Positions 47,531 through 60,976 are shown, counted from the first letter of the stretch. The stretch is DNA of 64,000 nucleotides from Pseudomonas putida (GCF_028682635.1 NZ_JANHLK010000006.1:1-64000), one strand, 5' to 3'. Program-made: numbers and translations. Notes: generated by a model from the sequence alone, not told the origin.

Positions 47531-48453
47531 GGCAACACTCCTTCGGCAGCAGGTTCGCCGGGGGCAGTGAGCAGCTCTTTGTCGAGGTCGAAGCGCTCCA
47601 GCAAACGACGCGCATCGAAGGGCGCGCGAACCTTGATGTCGTTATCGAAATAGCAGAACACTTCCCGGGACTTGCGCGCCCTGGGTTTCAGGCGCGGCGC
47701 GATCAAATGCGGATCGGCCGGTTGCCGCCCCTGATGCCAGGCCTCGATCCGGTCGCCCCAACGCTTCAGTGCCTGAGGGGTGTAGCCGCTGGCGTAGAGC
47801 TCTTCGGCACCGTGCAGCCGCAGGTACACGAAGTCGCTGGTGAGGTCCTCGCGGTACGGCCATTTGCCGGCGGTGTCGGCGATGACCAGGGCCGTGTTGT
47901 GGCGTTTGAGCAGGCGGACAAATAGCGGATCGATGAAGCTCTCGTTGCGGATTTCCACGGCATGGCGCAAGGGCTGTTTCCTGCTCGCCTTCAGGCTGCC
48001 GTGGCCGTTTACGTGGGAATCGTGCTGGCGAGCGAGGGCGGCGGCCTGTTGGGTGTCGTGGGGCAATTGTTCGAGGAAGGTCTCGAACAGTTCGGCGTCG
48101 AATTTGAAGTTGGGCGGAAACTGCCAAAGAATCGGGCCGAGTTTTTCCTTGAGTTCCAGCACCCCGGAGGCGAAGAAATTCGCCAGGGGTTTGTGGATGT
48201 CACGCAGACGCTTGATATGGGTGATGAAACGCGGGGCTTTGACGCTGAACACGAAGTGCGCCGGGGTTTCGGCATACCACTGGGCGTAGCGTTCGGGCCG
48301 TTGCAGGGCGTAGAACGATCCATTGATCTCGATGCTGTTGACCGCCCGTGAGGCGAATTGCAATTCGCGCCTCTGGGCCAGGCCCTTCGGGTAGAAATCC
48401 CCCCGCCAGGGCGTGTAGCGCCAACCTGAAATACCGATGTGAATCGCCGCCAT
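47527..48453 (-). CDS. DUF72 domain protein
   Basis: The 308-residue TIM-barrel-like protein begins [21 protein letters not shown] and contains [17 protein letters not shown] and [14 protein letters not shown], hallmarks of DUF72 (YecE). Its biochemical role is unknown. It is the first gene of a four-gene - strand operon with the EEP, ClsB and YbhN genes. The start follows GGGAGG. Confidence 0.88.
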   Translation of the reverse strand: MAAIHIGISGWRYTPWRGDFYPKGLAQRRELQFASRAVNSIEINGSFYALQRPERYAQWYAETPAHFVFSVKAPRFITHIKRLRDIHKPLANFFASGVLELKEKLGPILWQFPPNFKFDAELFETFLEQLPHDTQQAAALARQHDSHVNGHGSLKASRKQPLRHAVEIRNESFIDPLFVRLLKRHNTALVIADTAGKWPYREDLTSDFVYLRLHGAEELYASGYTPQALKRWGDRIEAWHQGRQPADPHLIAPRLKPRARKSREVFCYFDNDIKVRAPFDARRLLERFDLDKELLTAPGEPAAEGVLP

Positions 48454-48861
48454 GTCGCCTCCCGTGTGACTGCCCCCTGATCTTTTGATGACTGTGGGGC
48501 AGTGGCGAAAGTTTCGATGGAGCTACGGACGGTCACGTTTTACAAGTCACCACAAAACCCGTAGGAGCCGGCTTTCTGGCGATGGCGGCGGCACATTCGA
48601 CATGGATGTGACCGACATATCGCTATCGCCAGCAAGCCGGCTCCTACGGGGGATCAGAGGCCTGCGACCAGGCCGGTGAACATGATCGCGCTGGCGGCTT
48701 TTCCCTCGGGCACTAGACTGGTGGCGATGGTAAAAATACAGGGATGAACATTTGATATTTGTCTTGAGCGCAAAGATTGCTGGGGATTTGCCGGCCAGCA
48801 GCGAACTAGTCCGGCAATTCTCGATCAGTTCCTTACAGTCCTATCCAAAGGAGCGGATGCC
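48454..48861. other. 408-base divergent intergenic region
   Basis: No gene is seen. It separates the - strand DUF72-ClsB operon from the + strand MscS gene and contains one REP-type palindrome (48558-48650). A clear AAGGAG lies before the MscS TTG start. Promoters were not resolved. Confidence 0.7.
48558..48650. repeat. REP-type inverted repeat, family B
   Basis: CCCGTAGGAGCCGGCTTTCT-GGCGAT on the left is mirrored by ATCGCC-AGCAAGCCGGCTCCTACGGG on the right, with about 40 bases between. The core GTAGGAGC differs from family A (GTGGGAGC). Confidence 0.85.
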
Positions 48862-50982
48862 TTGATCAGGCTCAAGACAGCGATATTACTGGGGGCGCTG
48901 TTGTTTTTCGGCAGCGAGGAACTGCAGGCAGCGGCCATACCGGGCGTGCCGGCCGCCGCCACACCGGCGGCACACCCGGAACCCTTGGTCCAGGGCGGGT
49001 TGCTGGGCGCCATCAGTTCGAGCATCGACGACGTCCAGAGCAAGCTCAACCTCGACAAGGACCTGCTCGACGCCTGGCGTTTGCGCGCTGATCGTGCGGC
49101 CGATGAGGTAGACCAACTGGTCAATCGCCCATCGACCCGTTCGAGCTGGAGCGTGGCGGGGGATTTCCTGCTGCTGACGGCGGTGTGGGCGGGTGTCTTC
49201 GGCCTGCTCTGGATGTTCGGCAAATTCTTGACCGAACGCCTGTGCCGCCATCGTGTGCTGCTCAGCCGAGAGCGTGGGCAGGCGTTGCTGGGTTATGTCT
49301 TGCCCTACAGCATCCCTGCGGTGATCAGCCTGCCGTTGACGATTTATGCCAGCCAGTTATTGCCGGTGTCGGCCGGCAGGGCGCTGGCGTTGTGTTTTGC
49401 CTATGCCACCAGCAGTGGCGTGTTCGCTTCGTCGTTGGTGATGTCCCTGGTGGTGCTGTTCAATGTCGGTCACAAACGCCGGGCGGTGCAGATCATTCGC
49501 CACGACAGCCCACGACCACTGTTCGCGATTGGTTTCCTGGTCGCCCTGAGCGACGCCTTGACCAGCCCGCAGATCGCCCATCAACTGGGGAACAATCTCA
49601 CCAGCAGCATCGCTGTATTTACCGGGCTGGCGGCCTCGATTTCCTTTGGTTTGCTGGTGTTCCGCCTGCGCCGTCCGGTCGCCCAGGTGATCCGTATCCT
49701 GCCGCTGGCCCAGCGTCGGGCGCAGCCAGCGTTGCGCGAAACCCTGCGGATTTTTTCCGGGCTCTGGTACTGGCCGATCCTGTTGATGGTGCTGGTCTCT
49801 GTCATCAACCTGATCGGCATTGGCGATGACAACCAGCAAGTGCTGCGCAGCGCGCTGTTCACCACGGTGTTGCTGATTGCGACGGTGTTTCTCAGCACGA
49901 CGCTGCACCACCTGTTCAAGACCCGCAGCGAGTCCGAGGTGCGCCGCAGTGGCGCCTACAAGGAACGCTTCCTGAGCCTCTCCCACGCGTTGTTGCGCAT
50001 CGCCATGGCCATCGTGTTCATCGATATCCTCGGACGAATCTGGGGCGTGTCGCTGTTCGATTTTGCGGTCAGCAATGCCGTGGGACGGGCGATCAGTGAC
50101 TCCTTGAGTCATATCGGCCTGATCTTCCTGGTGACCTGGATGGTCTGGGTGGTGCTCGACACGGCGATCCAGGAGGCCCTGAAACCTCCGGCCAGCAAAC
50201 GCGGGGCACGCCAGCCGAGTACGCGTATCAAGACCATCCTGCCGTTGCTGCGCAATGCGATCAAAATCATTCTGGTGGTGATCTGCGCCATCACCACCAT
50301 GGCCAATCTTGGCATCAATGTCGCGCCTTTCCTGGCCGGTGCCGGGGTCATTGGCCTGGCCATCGGTTTTGGCTCCCAGCAACTGGTGCAGGACGTGATT
50401 ACCGGGTTGTTCATCATCATCGAAGACACCCTGTCGATCGGTGACTGGGTGGTGCTCGATTCCGGGCATGCCGGCACGGTCGAAGGCTTGACCATCCGCA
50501 CCTTGCGCCTGCGCGACGGCAAAGGCTTCGTGCACTCGGTGCCCTTTGGCCAGATCAAGGCCGTGACCAACCAATCACGGCAGTTTGCCTATGCGTTCTT
50601 CTCCGTGCAGTTCACCTATGACACCGATGTCGACAAGGCCATCGAACTGATTCGCGAGGCGGGGCATTCGATCAGTGAAGACCCGTTCCTGCGGTACAAC
50701 CTGCAAGGGCCACTGGATGTGTTCGGCGTCGACAGGATGGACCTCAATGGCGTGGTGCTGACGGCACAATTTCGCACCGTGTCGGGCGGGCAATATGCGG
50801 TGAGCCGGGCGTTCAACCAGCGGTTGAAAAAGCTTGTGGATAACAGTCCGTGGGTGCATTTCGCGCAGACTTATCCACAGCAGGTTTTAGTGCAGAGGCC
50901 GGCGGCGGAGCCTGTGCATGATGGAGCGGCTGAGCCGGAACATGCGGCGGTGTTGATGCCGGATCGGCCCCGGCCTCAATAA
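48862..50982 (+). CDS. MscS-family mechanosensitive channel (YbiO-like)
   Basis: The 706-residue protein has a signal-like N-terminus (LLGALLFFGSEELQAAA), a short periplasmic part and many transmembrane helices. The MscS core includes the pore helix region GVIGLAIGFGSQQLVQDVIT, then IIEDTLSIGDWVVL and the beta domain GTVEGLTIRTLRLRDGKG. The C-terminal tail is Pro/Glu-rich. Large size and multiple extra helices match YbiO-like channels that release solutes on hypo-osmotic shock. The start is TTG, 9 bases after AAGGAG; the nearby ATG at 48857 is out of frame and hits a stop. Confidence 0.9.
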   Translation: MIRLKTAILLGALLFFGSEELQAAAIPGVPAAATPAAHPEPLVQGGLLGAISSSIDDVQSKLNLDKDLLDAWRLRADRAADEVDQLVNRPSTRSSWSVAGDFLLLTAVWAGVFGLLWMFGKFLTERLCRHRVLLSRERGQALLGYVLPYSIPAVISLPLTIYASQLLPVSAGRALALCFAYATSSGVFASSLVMSLVVLFNVGHKRRAVQIIRHDSPRPLFAIGFLVALSDALTSPQIAHQLGNNLTSSIAVFTGLAASISFGLLVFRLRRPVAQVIRILPLAQRRAQPALRETLRIFSGLWYWPILLMVLVSVINLIGIGDDNQQVLRSALFTTVLLIATVFLSTTLHHLFKTRSESEVRRSGAYKERFLSLSHALLRIAMAIVFIDILGRIWGVSLFDFAVSNAVGRAISDSLSHIGLIFLVTWMVWVVLDTAIQEALKPPASKRGARQPSTRIKTILPLLRNAIKIILVVICAITTMANLGINVAPFLAGAGVIGLAIGFGSQQLVQDVITGLFIIIEDTLSIGDWVVLDSGHAGTVEGLTIRTLRLRDGKGFVHSVPFGQIKAVTNQSRQFAYAFFSVQFTYDTDVDKAIELIREAGHSISEDPFLRYNLQGPLDVFGVDRMDLNGVVLTAQFRTVSGGQYAVSRAFNQRLKKLVDNSPWVHFAQTYPQQVLVQRPAAEPVHDGAAEPEHAAVLMPDRPRPQ

Positions 50983-50997
50983 ATTGCCGGTTTTGAT

Positions 50998-51082
50998 GGC
51001 CCCATCGCCAGCAGGCTGGCTCCCACAATGGATCTGTGAACACCGGTTCATTGTGGGAGCTAGCCTGCTGGCGATGGGGCCG
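50998..51082. repeat. REP-type inverted repeat, family B variant
   Basis: GGCCCCATCGCCAGCAGG-CTGGCTCCCACAATG is mirrored by CATTGTGGGAGCTAG-CCTGCTGGCGATGGGGCC across about 18 bases. It sits between the converging MscS and lhr genes and could act as a transcription stop for both. Confidence 0.85.
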
Positions 51083-51094
51083 GCGCAGGCAACC

Positions 51095-55399
<4,305 letters not shown>

Positions 55400-55622
55400 A
55401 TTCTGATTTATGCGGGTGAGGGCGCGAAGATGCAAGTACCACTCAAAATCTTCGCCAACCTTCAGGGCCAGCAGCATCACAAATCCCGCACATCTACACT
55501 TTACGGATGACGGTTGCGCACTAAACCCGCAAAATGCAACGATTCCGGCAACTATCGATGACATCACCCGCGGGCGGTGTCGATACAGCCATCGTTCCAA
55601 TCAGACTGGGCCTGCTGACTCT

Positions 55623-56507
55623 ATGCGAATGCGCCTTATGTTACTGGGCGGCGGAAATGCCCTTGGGCAGGCGCTGATTCGCCTCGGTGCGGAGGAAGAC
55701 ATCGGTTTCCTCGCCCCCCGCCCACCACAGGACGGCTGGGATGCCGCGAGCCTGACGCAACTGCTCGACGACACCCGCCCGGACGCGTTGATCAACCTCG
55801 CCTACTACTTCGACTGGTTCCAGGCGGAGACGGTCAGTGAACAGCGCCTGGCCGGGCAGGAGCGGGCGATCGAGCGCCTGGCCGAACTGTGCCAGCATCA
55901 CAACATCGTCCTGGTGCAACCGTCGAGCTATCGCGTGTTCGACGGCTCCCGGGCGACCGCCTACAGCGAAAAAGACGAACCGCTGCCGCTGGGCCTGCGT
56001 GGCCAGGCCTTGTGGCGGATCGAGCAAAGCGTGCGCGCCACCTGCCCGCAACACGTGCTGTTGCGTTTCGGCTGGCTGCTTGATGACAGTCCCGACGGCA
56101 CCCTCGGGCGTTTCCTCGGCCGCGCCGAGCAACCCGAGGAACTGCTGTTGGCCGACGACCGCCGGGGCAATCCGACACCGGTGGACGACGCGGCCCGGGT
56201 GATCATTTCGGTACTCAAGCAACTCGACTGCAGCGCGCCGCTGTGGGGCACCTACCACTACGCCGGGCATGAGGCGACCACGCCGCTGGCCCTGGGCCAG
56301 GCGATTCTGACCGAAGCCCGCGCCCTGCACCCGCTGGCCATCGAAGCGCCGACCGCCCAGGCCCACGCCGCGCGCCCGGACGCCGCGGAAGAACCGCAAC
56401 ACGCGGTACTGGCCTGCAAGAAAATTCTGCATACCTTCGGAATCAAGCCGCGCGCCTGGCGTGCGGCCCTTCCGAGCCTTCTGGACAGGTTCTATCGTCA
56501 TGGCTGA
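55623..56507 (+). CDS. RmlD-like SDR protein with degenerate active site
   Basis: The 294-residue Rossmann protein resembles dTDP-4-dehydrorhamnose reductase: QPSSYRVFDGSRATAYSEKDEP (split here as QPSSYRVFDG and AYSEKDEP) matches its STDYVFDG region. The place of the catalytic YxxxK instead reads PLGLRGQALWR (about 121-132), with no Tyr-Lys pair. The nucleotide loop is GGGNALG (9-15) with Asn for the central Gly. It may be inactive or changed in function. It starts at the ATG at 55623 and overlaps the epimerase by 8 bases, as in P. aeruginosa next to oprG. Confidence 0.8.
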   Translation: MRMRLMLLGGGNALGQALIRLGAEEDIGFLAPRPPQDGWDAASLTQLLDDTRPDALINLAYYFDWFQAETVSEQRLAGQERAIERLAELCQHHNIVLVQPSSYRVFDGSRATAYSEKDEPLPLGLRGQALWRIEQSVRATCPQHVLLRFGWLLDDSPDGTLGRFLGRAEQPEELLLADDRRGNPTPVDDAARVIISVLKQLDCSAPLWGTYHYAGHEATTPLALGQAILTEARALHPLAIEAPTAQAHAARPDAAEEPQHAVLACKKILHTFGIKPRAWRAALPSLLDRFYRHG

Positions 56508-57429
56508 TCGCCCCGTTCTCATTACCGGGGGTGCCGGATTCATCGGCTCCCATCTCACCGATGCCTTGCTCGCCAAGGGCTATTCGGTACGGATTCTGGA
56601 TGACCTATCCACCGGTAAACGCAGCAACCTGCCTCTGGACAATCCCAAGGTCGAGCTGATCGTCGGCGACGTTGCCGATGCCGCCCTGGTCGCCCGTGCG
56701 ATGACTGGTTGCAGCGCCGTGGCGCACCTGGCGGCCGTGGCGTCGGTACAGGCGTCAGTAGACAATCCCGTGAAGACCCACCAGAGCAACTTCATCGGCT
56801 CGCTGAATGTCTGCGAAGCCATGCGCCAGGCGGGCGTCAAGCGCGTGCTGTTCGCCTCCAGCGCCGCGGTGTATGGCAACAATGGCGAGGGCGAGTCAAT
56901 CGATGAAGACACGCCCAAGGCGCCGTTGACACCCTACGCGGTGGACAAGCTGGCGAGCGAGCAATACTTCGATTTCTACCGGCGCGAGCATGGGCTGGAG
57001 CCGGTGGTTTTCCGCTTCTTCAACATCTTCGGCCCGCGCCAGGATCCGTCCTCGCCGTACTCCGGGGTCATCAGCATTTTCAGCGAGCGCGCACAGAAAG
57101 GCCTGCCGATCACGGTGTTTGGCGACGGCGAGCAGACGCGGGACTTTCTCTACGTCGAGGATCTGGTCGATCTGCTGGTGCAGGCCATCGAGAAACCCCA
57201 GGTGGAAGAGGGCGCGGTCAACGTCGGCTGGAACCAGGCGACCAGTCTCAAGCAGATGCTGGCGGCCCTTGAGGTCGTGGTTGGCAAGCTGCCACCGGTG
57301 AGCTACGGCCCGGCGCGCTCAGGTGACATTCGTCATTCGCGGGCCAACAACCAGCGTCTGCTGGAGCGCTTCCGGGCGCCCGAGCCGACGCCGTTGAGCG
57401 TCGGGCTGGCGCGGTTGCTGGGACAATAG
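56500..57429 (+). CDS. GalE-like NAD-dependent sugar-nucleotide epimerase/dehydratase
   Basis: The 309-residue extended SDR has the GGAGFIGS dinucleotide loop (10-17), the Ser in FASSAAVYGN (about 120) and the catalytic pair Y146-K150 (PYAVDK). NIFGPRQDPSSPYSGV is typical of UDP-glucose/UDP-GlcNAc 4-epimerases. The substrate is not certain. It overlaps the degenerate SDR gene by 8 bases, which suggests a complex or shared pathway. A terminator follows directly. Confidence 0.9.
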   Translation: MADRPVLITGGAGFIGSHLTDALLAKGYSVRILDDLSTGKRSNLPLDNPKVELIVGDVADAALVARAMTGCSAVAHLAAVASVQASVDNPVKTHQSNFIGSLNVCEAMRQAGVKRVLFASSAAVYGNNGEGESIDEDTPKAPLTPYAVDKLASEQYFDFYRREHGLEPVVFRFFNIFGPRQDPSSPYSGVISIFSERAQKGLPITVFGDGEQTRDFLYVEDLVDLLVQAIEKPQVEEGAVNVGWNQATSLKQMLAALEVVVGKLPPVSYGPARSGDIRHSRANNQRLLERFRAPEPTPLSVGLARLLGQ

Positions 57430-57458
57430 AAAAAGGCGCCTGTAGAGGCGCCTTTTTT
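57430..57458. terminator. Terminator between the epimerase and oprG
   Basis: AAAAAGGCGCC pairs with GGCGCCTTTTT around TGTAGA, with A- and T-runs, so it works for both converging genes. Confidence 0.92.
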
Positions 57459-57519
57459 TGTTACTGATCGTTCCCGTCCATAGGACAAGGGAGCGACCAA
57501 TCCACCACCACGTGAATAC

Positions 57520-58218
57520 TTAGAACTTGTAACCCAGACCGACCATGTAGATGAACGGATCGACATCCACGTTCACCCGTGCCCGGGTGCCCGGTGCCAC
57601 GGCGTCGTTTTCCACGGTCGCGCGGGTATCGATGTCAATGTAACGCACCTGGGCGTTGATCATCACGTTGTCGGTCAGCATGTAGTCGGCACCGACCTGG
57701 AACGCCATGCCCCAGGAGTTTTCTGCCTTGAAGTTGCTGAAGCCGTTGGCCTGGGCTTCGCTGCCGACATGCTCGTCGTAGATCCAGGTGTAATTGATAC
57801 CGGCGCCGAGGTACGGCTGGAAGTCGGATTTGGCATCCAGCGGGTAGTACACGATGCTGAGGGTCGGTGGCAGGTGTTTCAGCGTACCGAGTTTGCCGTT
57901 GGCCGCACCCAGGGCGGTGCCCTTGAGCTTGACGTCGTGCTCGAACGGCGTGGCCGCGAGCAGTTCGATACCCCAGTTATTGGTGATCATGTAGGCAACG
58001 TTCAGACCCAGTTGCGTGTCGCTGCTCATGGTCGCCTTGCCACCCAGGTCGGCGCCGCTCAGCGGACCCTGATCGACCTTGACCGAGGAACTGTCGGCCT
58101 CCGGGTTGACGGTAATCGCACCGGCACGAAGGATGATGTCACCGGCTTCGTGGGCGTGGGCGAACGGGGCTGCAAGCGCCAGCGCTACCAGCGAGGCACC
58201 GAGCAAGGACTTGTTCAT
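57520..58218 (-). CDS. oprG: Outer-membrane protein OprG (OmpW family)
   Basis: The 232-residue precursor has a signal peptide (MNKSLLGASLVALALAAPFAHA) and a C-terminal beta-barrel end MVGLGYKF with terminal Phe. Residues 140-160 hold YLGAGINYTWIYDEH, typical of OmpW eight-stranded barrels. OmpW/OprG proteins pass small hydrophobic or amino-acid-like solutes across the outer membrane. An Anr-type box lies 73 bases upstream, fitting induction at low oxygen. Confidence 0.92.
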   Translation of the reverse strand: MNKSLLGASLVALALAAPFAHAHEAGDIILRAGAITVNPEADSSSVKVDQGPLSGADLGGKATMSSDTQLGLNVAYMITNNWGIELLAATPFEHDVKLKGTALGAANGKLGTLKHLPPTLSIVYYPLDAKSDFQPYLGAGINYTWIYDEHVGSEAQANGFSNFKAENSWGMAFQVGADYMLTDNVMINAQVRYIDIDTRATVENDAVAPGTRARVNVDVDPFIYMVGLGYKF

Positions 58219-58256
58219 GGGGGGCTCCAGAGGACGTTAAAAATCTTCGATGTCCA

Positions 58257-58298
58257 ATGGTAAGGCGGCTAACGATTCGGTCTTTTGATGCAGCTCAA
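58257..58298 (-). promoter_or_regulatory. Anr/FNR-type box and -10 of oprG
   Basis: TTGAT-GCAG-CTCAA (58285-58298) matches the Anr/FNR consensus TTGAT-N4-ATCAA at 9 of 10 positions. On the - strand a TACCAT -10 lies at 58262-58257. With a start near 58250 the box is centred at about -41.5, the class II activator position. Confidence 0.6.
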
Positions 58299-58342
58299 TG
58301 AAATCGTGATGGGTTTGGTTTTTGTGGTGTTCATGATGGCCT

Positions 58343-58408
58343 CATCGCCAGCAGGCTGGCTCCCACAGGGAGTCGCCGATCCTTGTGGGAGCCAGCCTGC
58401 TGGCGATG
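58343..58408. repeat. REP-type inverted repeat, family B
   Basis: CATCGCCAGCAGG-CTGGCTCCCACA is perfectly mirrored by TGTGGGAGCCAG-CCTGCTGGCGATG with only 16 bases between. It lies between oprG and the DUF3299 gene. Confidence 0.88.
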
Positions 58409-58440
58409 ACTATCGACCAGACAACACACGACTACCGGGT

Positions 58441-58959
58441 TCACTCCGGCAATTCATACAGGTAGATCTTGTCCGCCTCCATCTGGTACCCGGCATCCGC
58501 CAGCTCACTGGTGGACGGCTTGACCTGCATCGGCCCCTCGATCCAGTAAGGCTGATACAGCTCGTCGAGCTTCACGCCGACTTCACTTTTGACGTGCACG
58601 ATCTGGTTCGAAGGCGGTGGCGGTACGTGAATGCAGGCGCCGAAATACGGCACCAGCAGAAAGTCCGTGGTACGACCGTCTTCACTCACTTCCAGCGGCA
58701 CGATGTAGCCCGGCAAACGAATGTTCTGACCGTCGAGGGCCTTGACCACCGGGGCGTTGGGCATGTCCTGTTTCGCTGCCGGCGCCGATTCGGCGGACAG
58801 TGCATCGCTGAGCTTCGACAGGTCGTGCAGCGGCGTCATGTTCGGCACTTCCGGTGCCGCATCCGGCGGGATCATTTCCGACCAGGTCAGCTCTTTCGGC
58901 TCGGCCGCCCACAACGGCAGGGCGACCAGCATCAACAGCGCAAAGACAGCGCGGGGCAT
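58441..58959 (-). CDS. DUF3299 periplasmic protein of the zinc operon
   Basis: The 172-residue protein has a signal peptide (MPRAVFALLMLVALPLWA) and the DUF3299 core RLPGYIVPLEV...FLLVPYFGACIHVPPPPSNQIV. The Cys-Ile-His pair could bind metal. I chose the ATG at 58959; the longer reading would hide the signal peptide. It is the last gene of the operon of His-rich protein, ABC ATPase and permease, equivalent to PA4063-PA4066, which is zinc-starvation-induced in P. aeruginosa. Its exact role is unknown. Confidence 0.85.
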   Translation of the reverse strand: MPRAVFALLMLVALPLWAAEPKELTWSEMIPPDAAPEVPNMTPLHDLSKLSDALSAESAPAAKQDMPNAPVVKALDGQNIRLPGYIVPLEVSEDGRTTDFLLVPYFGACIHVPPPPSNQIVHVKSEVGVKLDELYQPYWIEGPMQVKPSTSELADAGYQMEADKIYLYELPE

Positions 58960-58969
58960 TTCAACGTCC

Positions 58970-60235
58970 TCATAAACGGATCGACAGGCCATCGGCCAGG
59001 GATTGGCGATAGGCGCGCCAGGCTGGCACGCTGCCCATCAGCAACGCAGCGATCAGGATGCCACCGAGTAGCGTCCATTCATATTCGCTCGGCCACGCCA
59101 GCGGCAGAAACAGGCCGTAATTGGCTTGCACGTAACCCTGGGCTGCTGCGATACAGACGTAGAGCAATGCCACGCCGGCCACCACACCGGCCAGCGCCAG
59201 GGCAAACGCCTCCAGTACCAGCAGCGTCGCGACGTGCCAGGGCCGCGCGCCCACCGATCGCAGGATCGCCATCTCCCGCCGACGTTCGTTGAGACTGGTG
59301 AGAATCGCCGTGAGCATGCCGATCAAGCCGGTCAGCACGACGAACAGCGACACCACGAACAGGGCCTTTTCCGCTGTGCTCATCAAGCTCCACAACTCTT
59401 GCAACGCAACGCCCGGCAGGATCGCCAGCATCGGTTCGCCACGGAATTCGTTGATCTCGCGCTGCAGGGCGAAGGTCGAGATCTTGCTGTTGAGGCCGAG
59501 CATGAACGCGGTGATCGCCTGGGGTGTCAGGTCCATGTTGCGTGCCTGATCGGCGCTGACCCGCCCGTTGCCCCGGGCCGGCACGCCGTTGTGCCAATCG
59601 ACGTGAATGGCTTCCATGCCACCGAGGCTGATGTGCAGCGTGCGGTCCACCGGGGTGCCGGTGCGCTTGAGAATGCCGACCACGGTAAATGGCTTGTCGT
59701 CATGCTTGACCAGGCTGATCACGGCCACGCCGTGGGCCAGCACCAGCTTGTCGCCGAGTTTGTAGTGCAGCGCGTCCGCGACTTCAGCACCGAGCACCAC
59801 TTCGAACGGGTCGCTGGCGAAAGCACGACCATCGGCCAGTTCCAGGTGTTGCTGGCGGCCGTACTGGTAGTGTTCGAAGTACGCCCCGGTGGTGCCCATC
59901 ACGCGATAGCCGCGATGGGAATCGCCAAGGGACATCGGAATGGCCCACTTCACTTTCGGGTTGCTGGCGAAGTGTTCGAAGCTGTCCCAGCGGATGTTGT
60001 TGGTGGCGTTGCCGATGCGGAATACCGAGTACAGCAGCAGGTTGACCGAGCCGGAGCGCGCGCCGACGATCAGGTCGGTGCCGCTGATGGTGCTGGCGAA
60101 ACTGGCCTTGGCCTCGGTGCGCACCCGTTCCACGGCCAGCAGCAGGCACACCGACAGGGCGATGGCGAACGCGGTGAGGATCGCGGTGAAACGGCGGTTA
60201 GCCAGGCTGGCCATGGCTAGACGGAACAGATACAT
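58970..60235 (-). CDS. ABC transporter permease (FtsX/MacB-like)
   Basis: The 421-residue protein has an N-terminal transmembrane helix (about 17-35), a long periplasmic domain (about 40-280) and three C-terminal helices. This is the FtsX/MacB/LolC type that moves substrates from the periplasmic side rather than importing through a classical channel. I chose the ATG at 60235 (MYLFRLAMASLANRRFT), one base after the ATPase stop. The DUF3299 gene follows after 10 bases. Confidence 0.9.
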   Translation of the reverse strand: MYLFRLAMASLANRRFTAILTAFAIALSVCLLLAVERVRTEAKASFASTISGTDLIVGARSGSVNLLLYSVFRIGNATNNIRWDSFEHFASNPKVKWAIPMSLGDSHRGYRVMGTTGAYFEHYQYGRQQHLELADGRAFASDPFEVVLGAEVADALHYKLGDKLVLAHGVAVISLVKHDDKPFTVVGILKRTGTPVDRTLHISLGGMEAIHVDWHNGVPARGNGRVSADQARNMDLTPQAITAFMLGLNSKISTFALQREINEFRGEPMLAILPGVALQELWSLMSTAEKALFVVSLFVVLTGLIGMLTAILTSLNERRREMAILRSVGARPWHVATLLVLEAFALALAGVVAGVALLYVCIAAAQGYVQANYGLFLPLAWPSEYEWTLLGGILIAALLMGSVPAWRAYRQSLADGLSIRL

Positions 60236-60236
60236 C

Positions 60237-60947
60237 TCAGACCTCGGACGGGGTGGCGGCGCGATTGAGTTCGGCCAGCGACAGGTTGCGATCGAACAGC
60301 GGCGCCAGGCTCTGGTCATGGCTGACGAACAACAGGCTCGAGCCGGCCTCGCGGCATTCGGCGAACAGCAGGCGAATGAAGTTCTCCCGGGCGTCGTAGT
60401 CGAGGGCCGAGGTCGGCTCGTCGGCGATCACCAGTTCCGGCTGACCGATCAGCGCGCGCGCGGCGGCCACGCGTTGTTGCTGGCCGATGGACAGGGAGTC
60501 GGCGCGGCGCGCGAGGATGTTGTCATCCTTCAAACCCAGATGGGCGAGCAGGGTGGCGGCGGCCTGGTCGATGCTGCCGTGGCGCTGCTTCGCCCGCTCG
60601 GCGCGCAGTTTCGAGAAGTGGCAGGGCAGTTCGACGTTCTCGCGCACCGACAGAAACGGCAGCAGATTGAACTGCTGGAAGATGTAGCCAGTGTGATCGA
60701 CACGAAAGTGATCGCGGGCGCCGGCCGACAGTTCCGTTAGCTCCTGGCCAAGCAGGCGGATGCTGCCACGATCGGGCTTCTGCACGCCGCCGAGCAGGCC
60801 CAGCAGGGTGGTCTTGCCGCTACCGCTGGGGCCCTTGAGGAACAGGGTTTCCCCAGGCGAAAGGCGAAACGCCGGGATATCCAGCAGCGGCGGGTGACCG
60901 GGCCAGCTGAAGCCCAGGTCGGACAATTCGATGAGTGCTTGGGTCAT
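60237..60947 (-). CDS. ABC transporter ATP-binding protein (LolD/MacB-like)
   Basis: The 236-residue ATPase has Walker A GPSGSGKT (39-46), signature LSIGQQQRVA (about 152-161) and Walker B LVIADEP (172-178), followed by the switch His in SHDQSL. I start at the ATG at 60947 because the upstream extension would translate a REP palindrome. It powers the permease encoded one base downstream. The preceding His-rich gene is separated by 135 bases that contain the repeat. Confidence 0.92.
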   Translation of the reverse strand: MTQALIELSDLGFSWPGHPPLLDIPAFRLSPGETLFLKGPSGSGKTTLLGLLGGVQKPDRGSIRLLGQELTELSAGARDHFRVDHTGYIFQQFNLLPFLSVRENVELPCHFSKLRAERAKQRHGSIDQAAATLLAHLGLKDDNILARRADSLSIGQQQRVAAARALIGQPELVIADEPTSALDYDARENFIRLLFAECREAGSSLLFVSHDQSLAPLFDRNLSLAELNRAATPSEV

Positions 60948-60976
60948 GGCGCTGATTTCATGGGTGTTGATTATCC

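Noticed and set aside
48454..48560. AlgU/RpoE-like promoter (AAACTT-N17-TCATC on the - strand) before the DUF72-ClsB operon
   Set aside because: The -35 is 5/6 but the -10 misses the conserved A and only TC matches. This is too weak to claim envelope-stress control.
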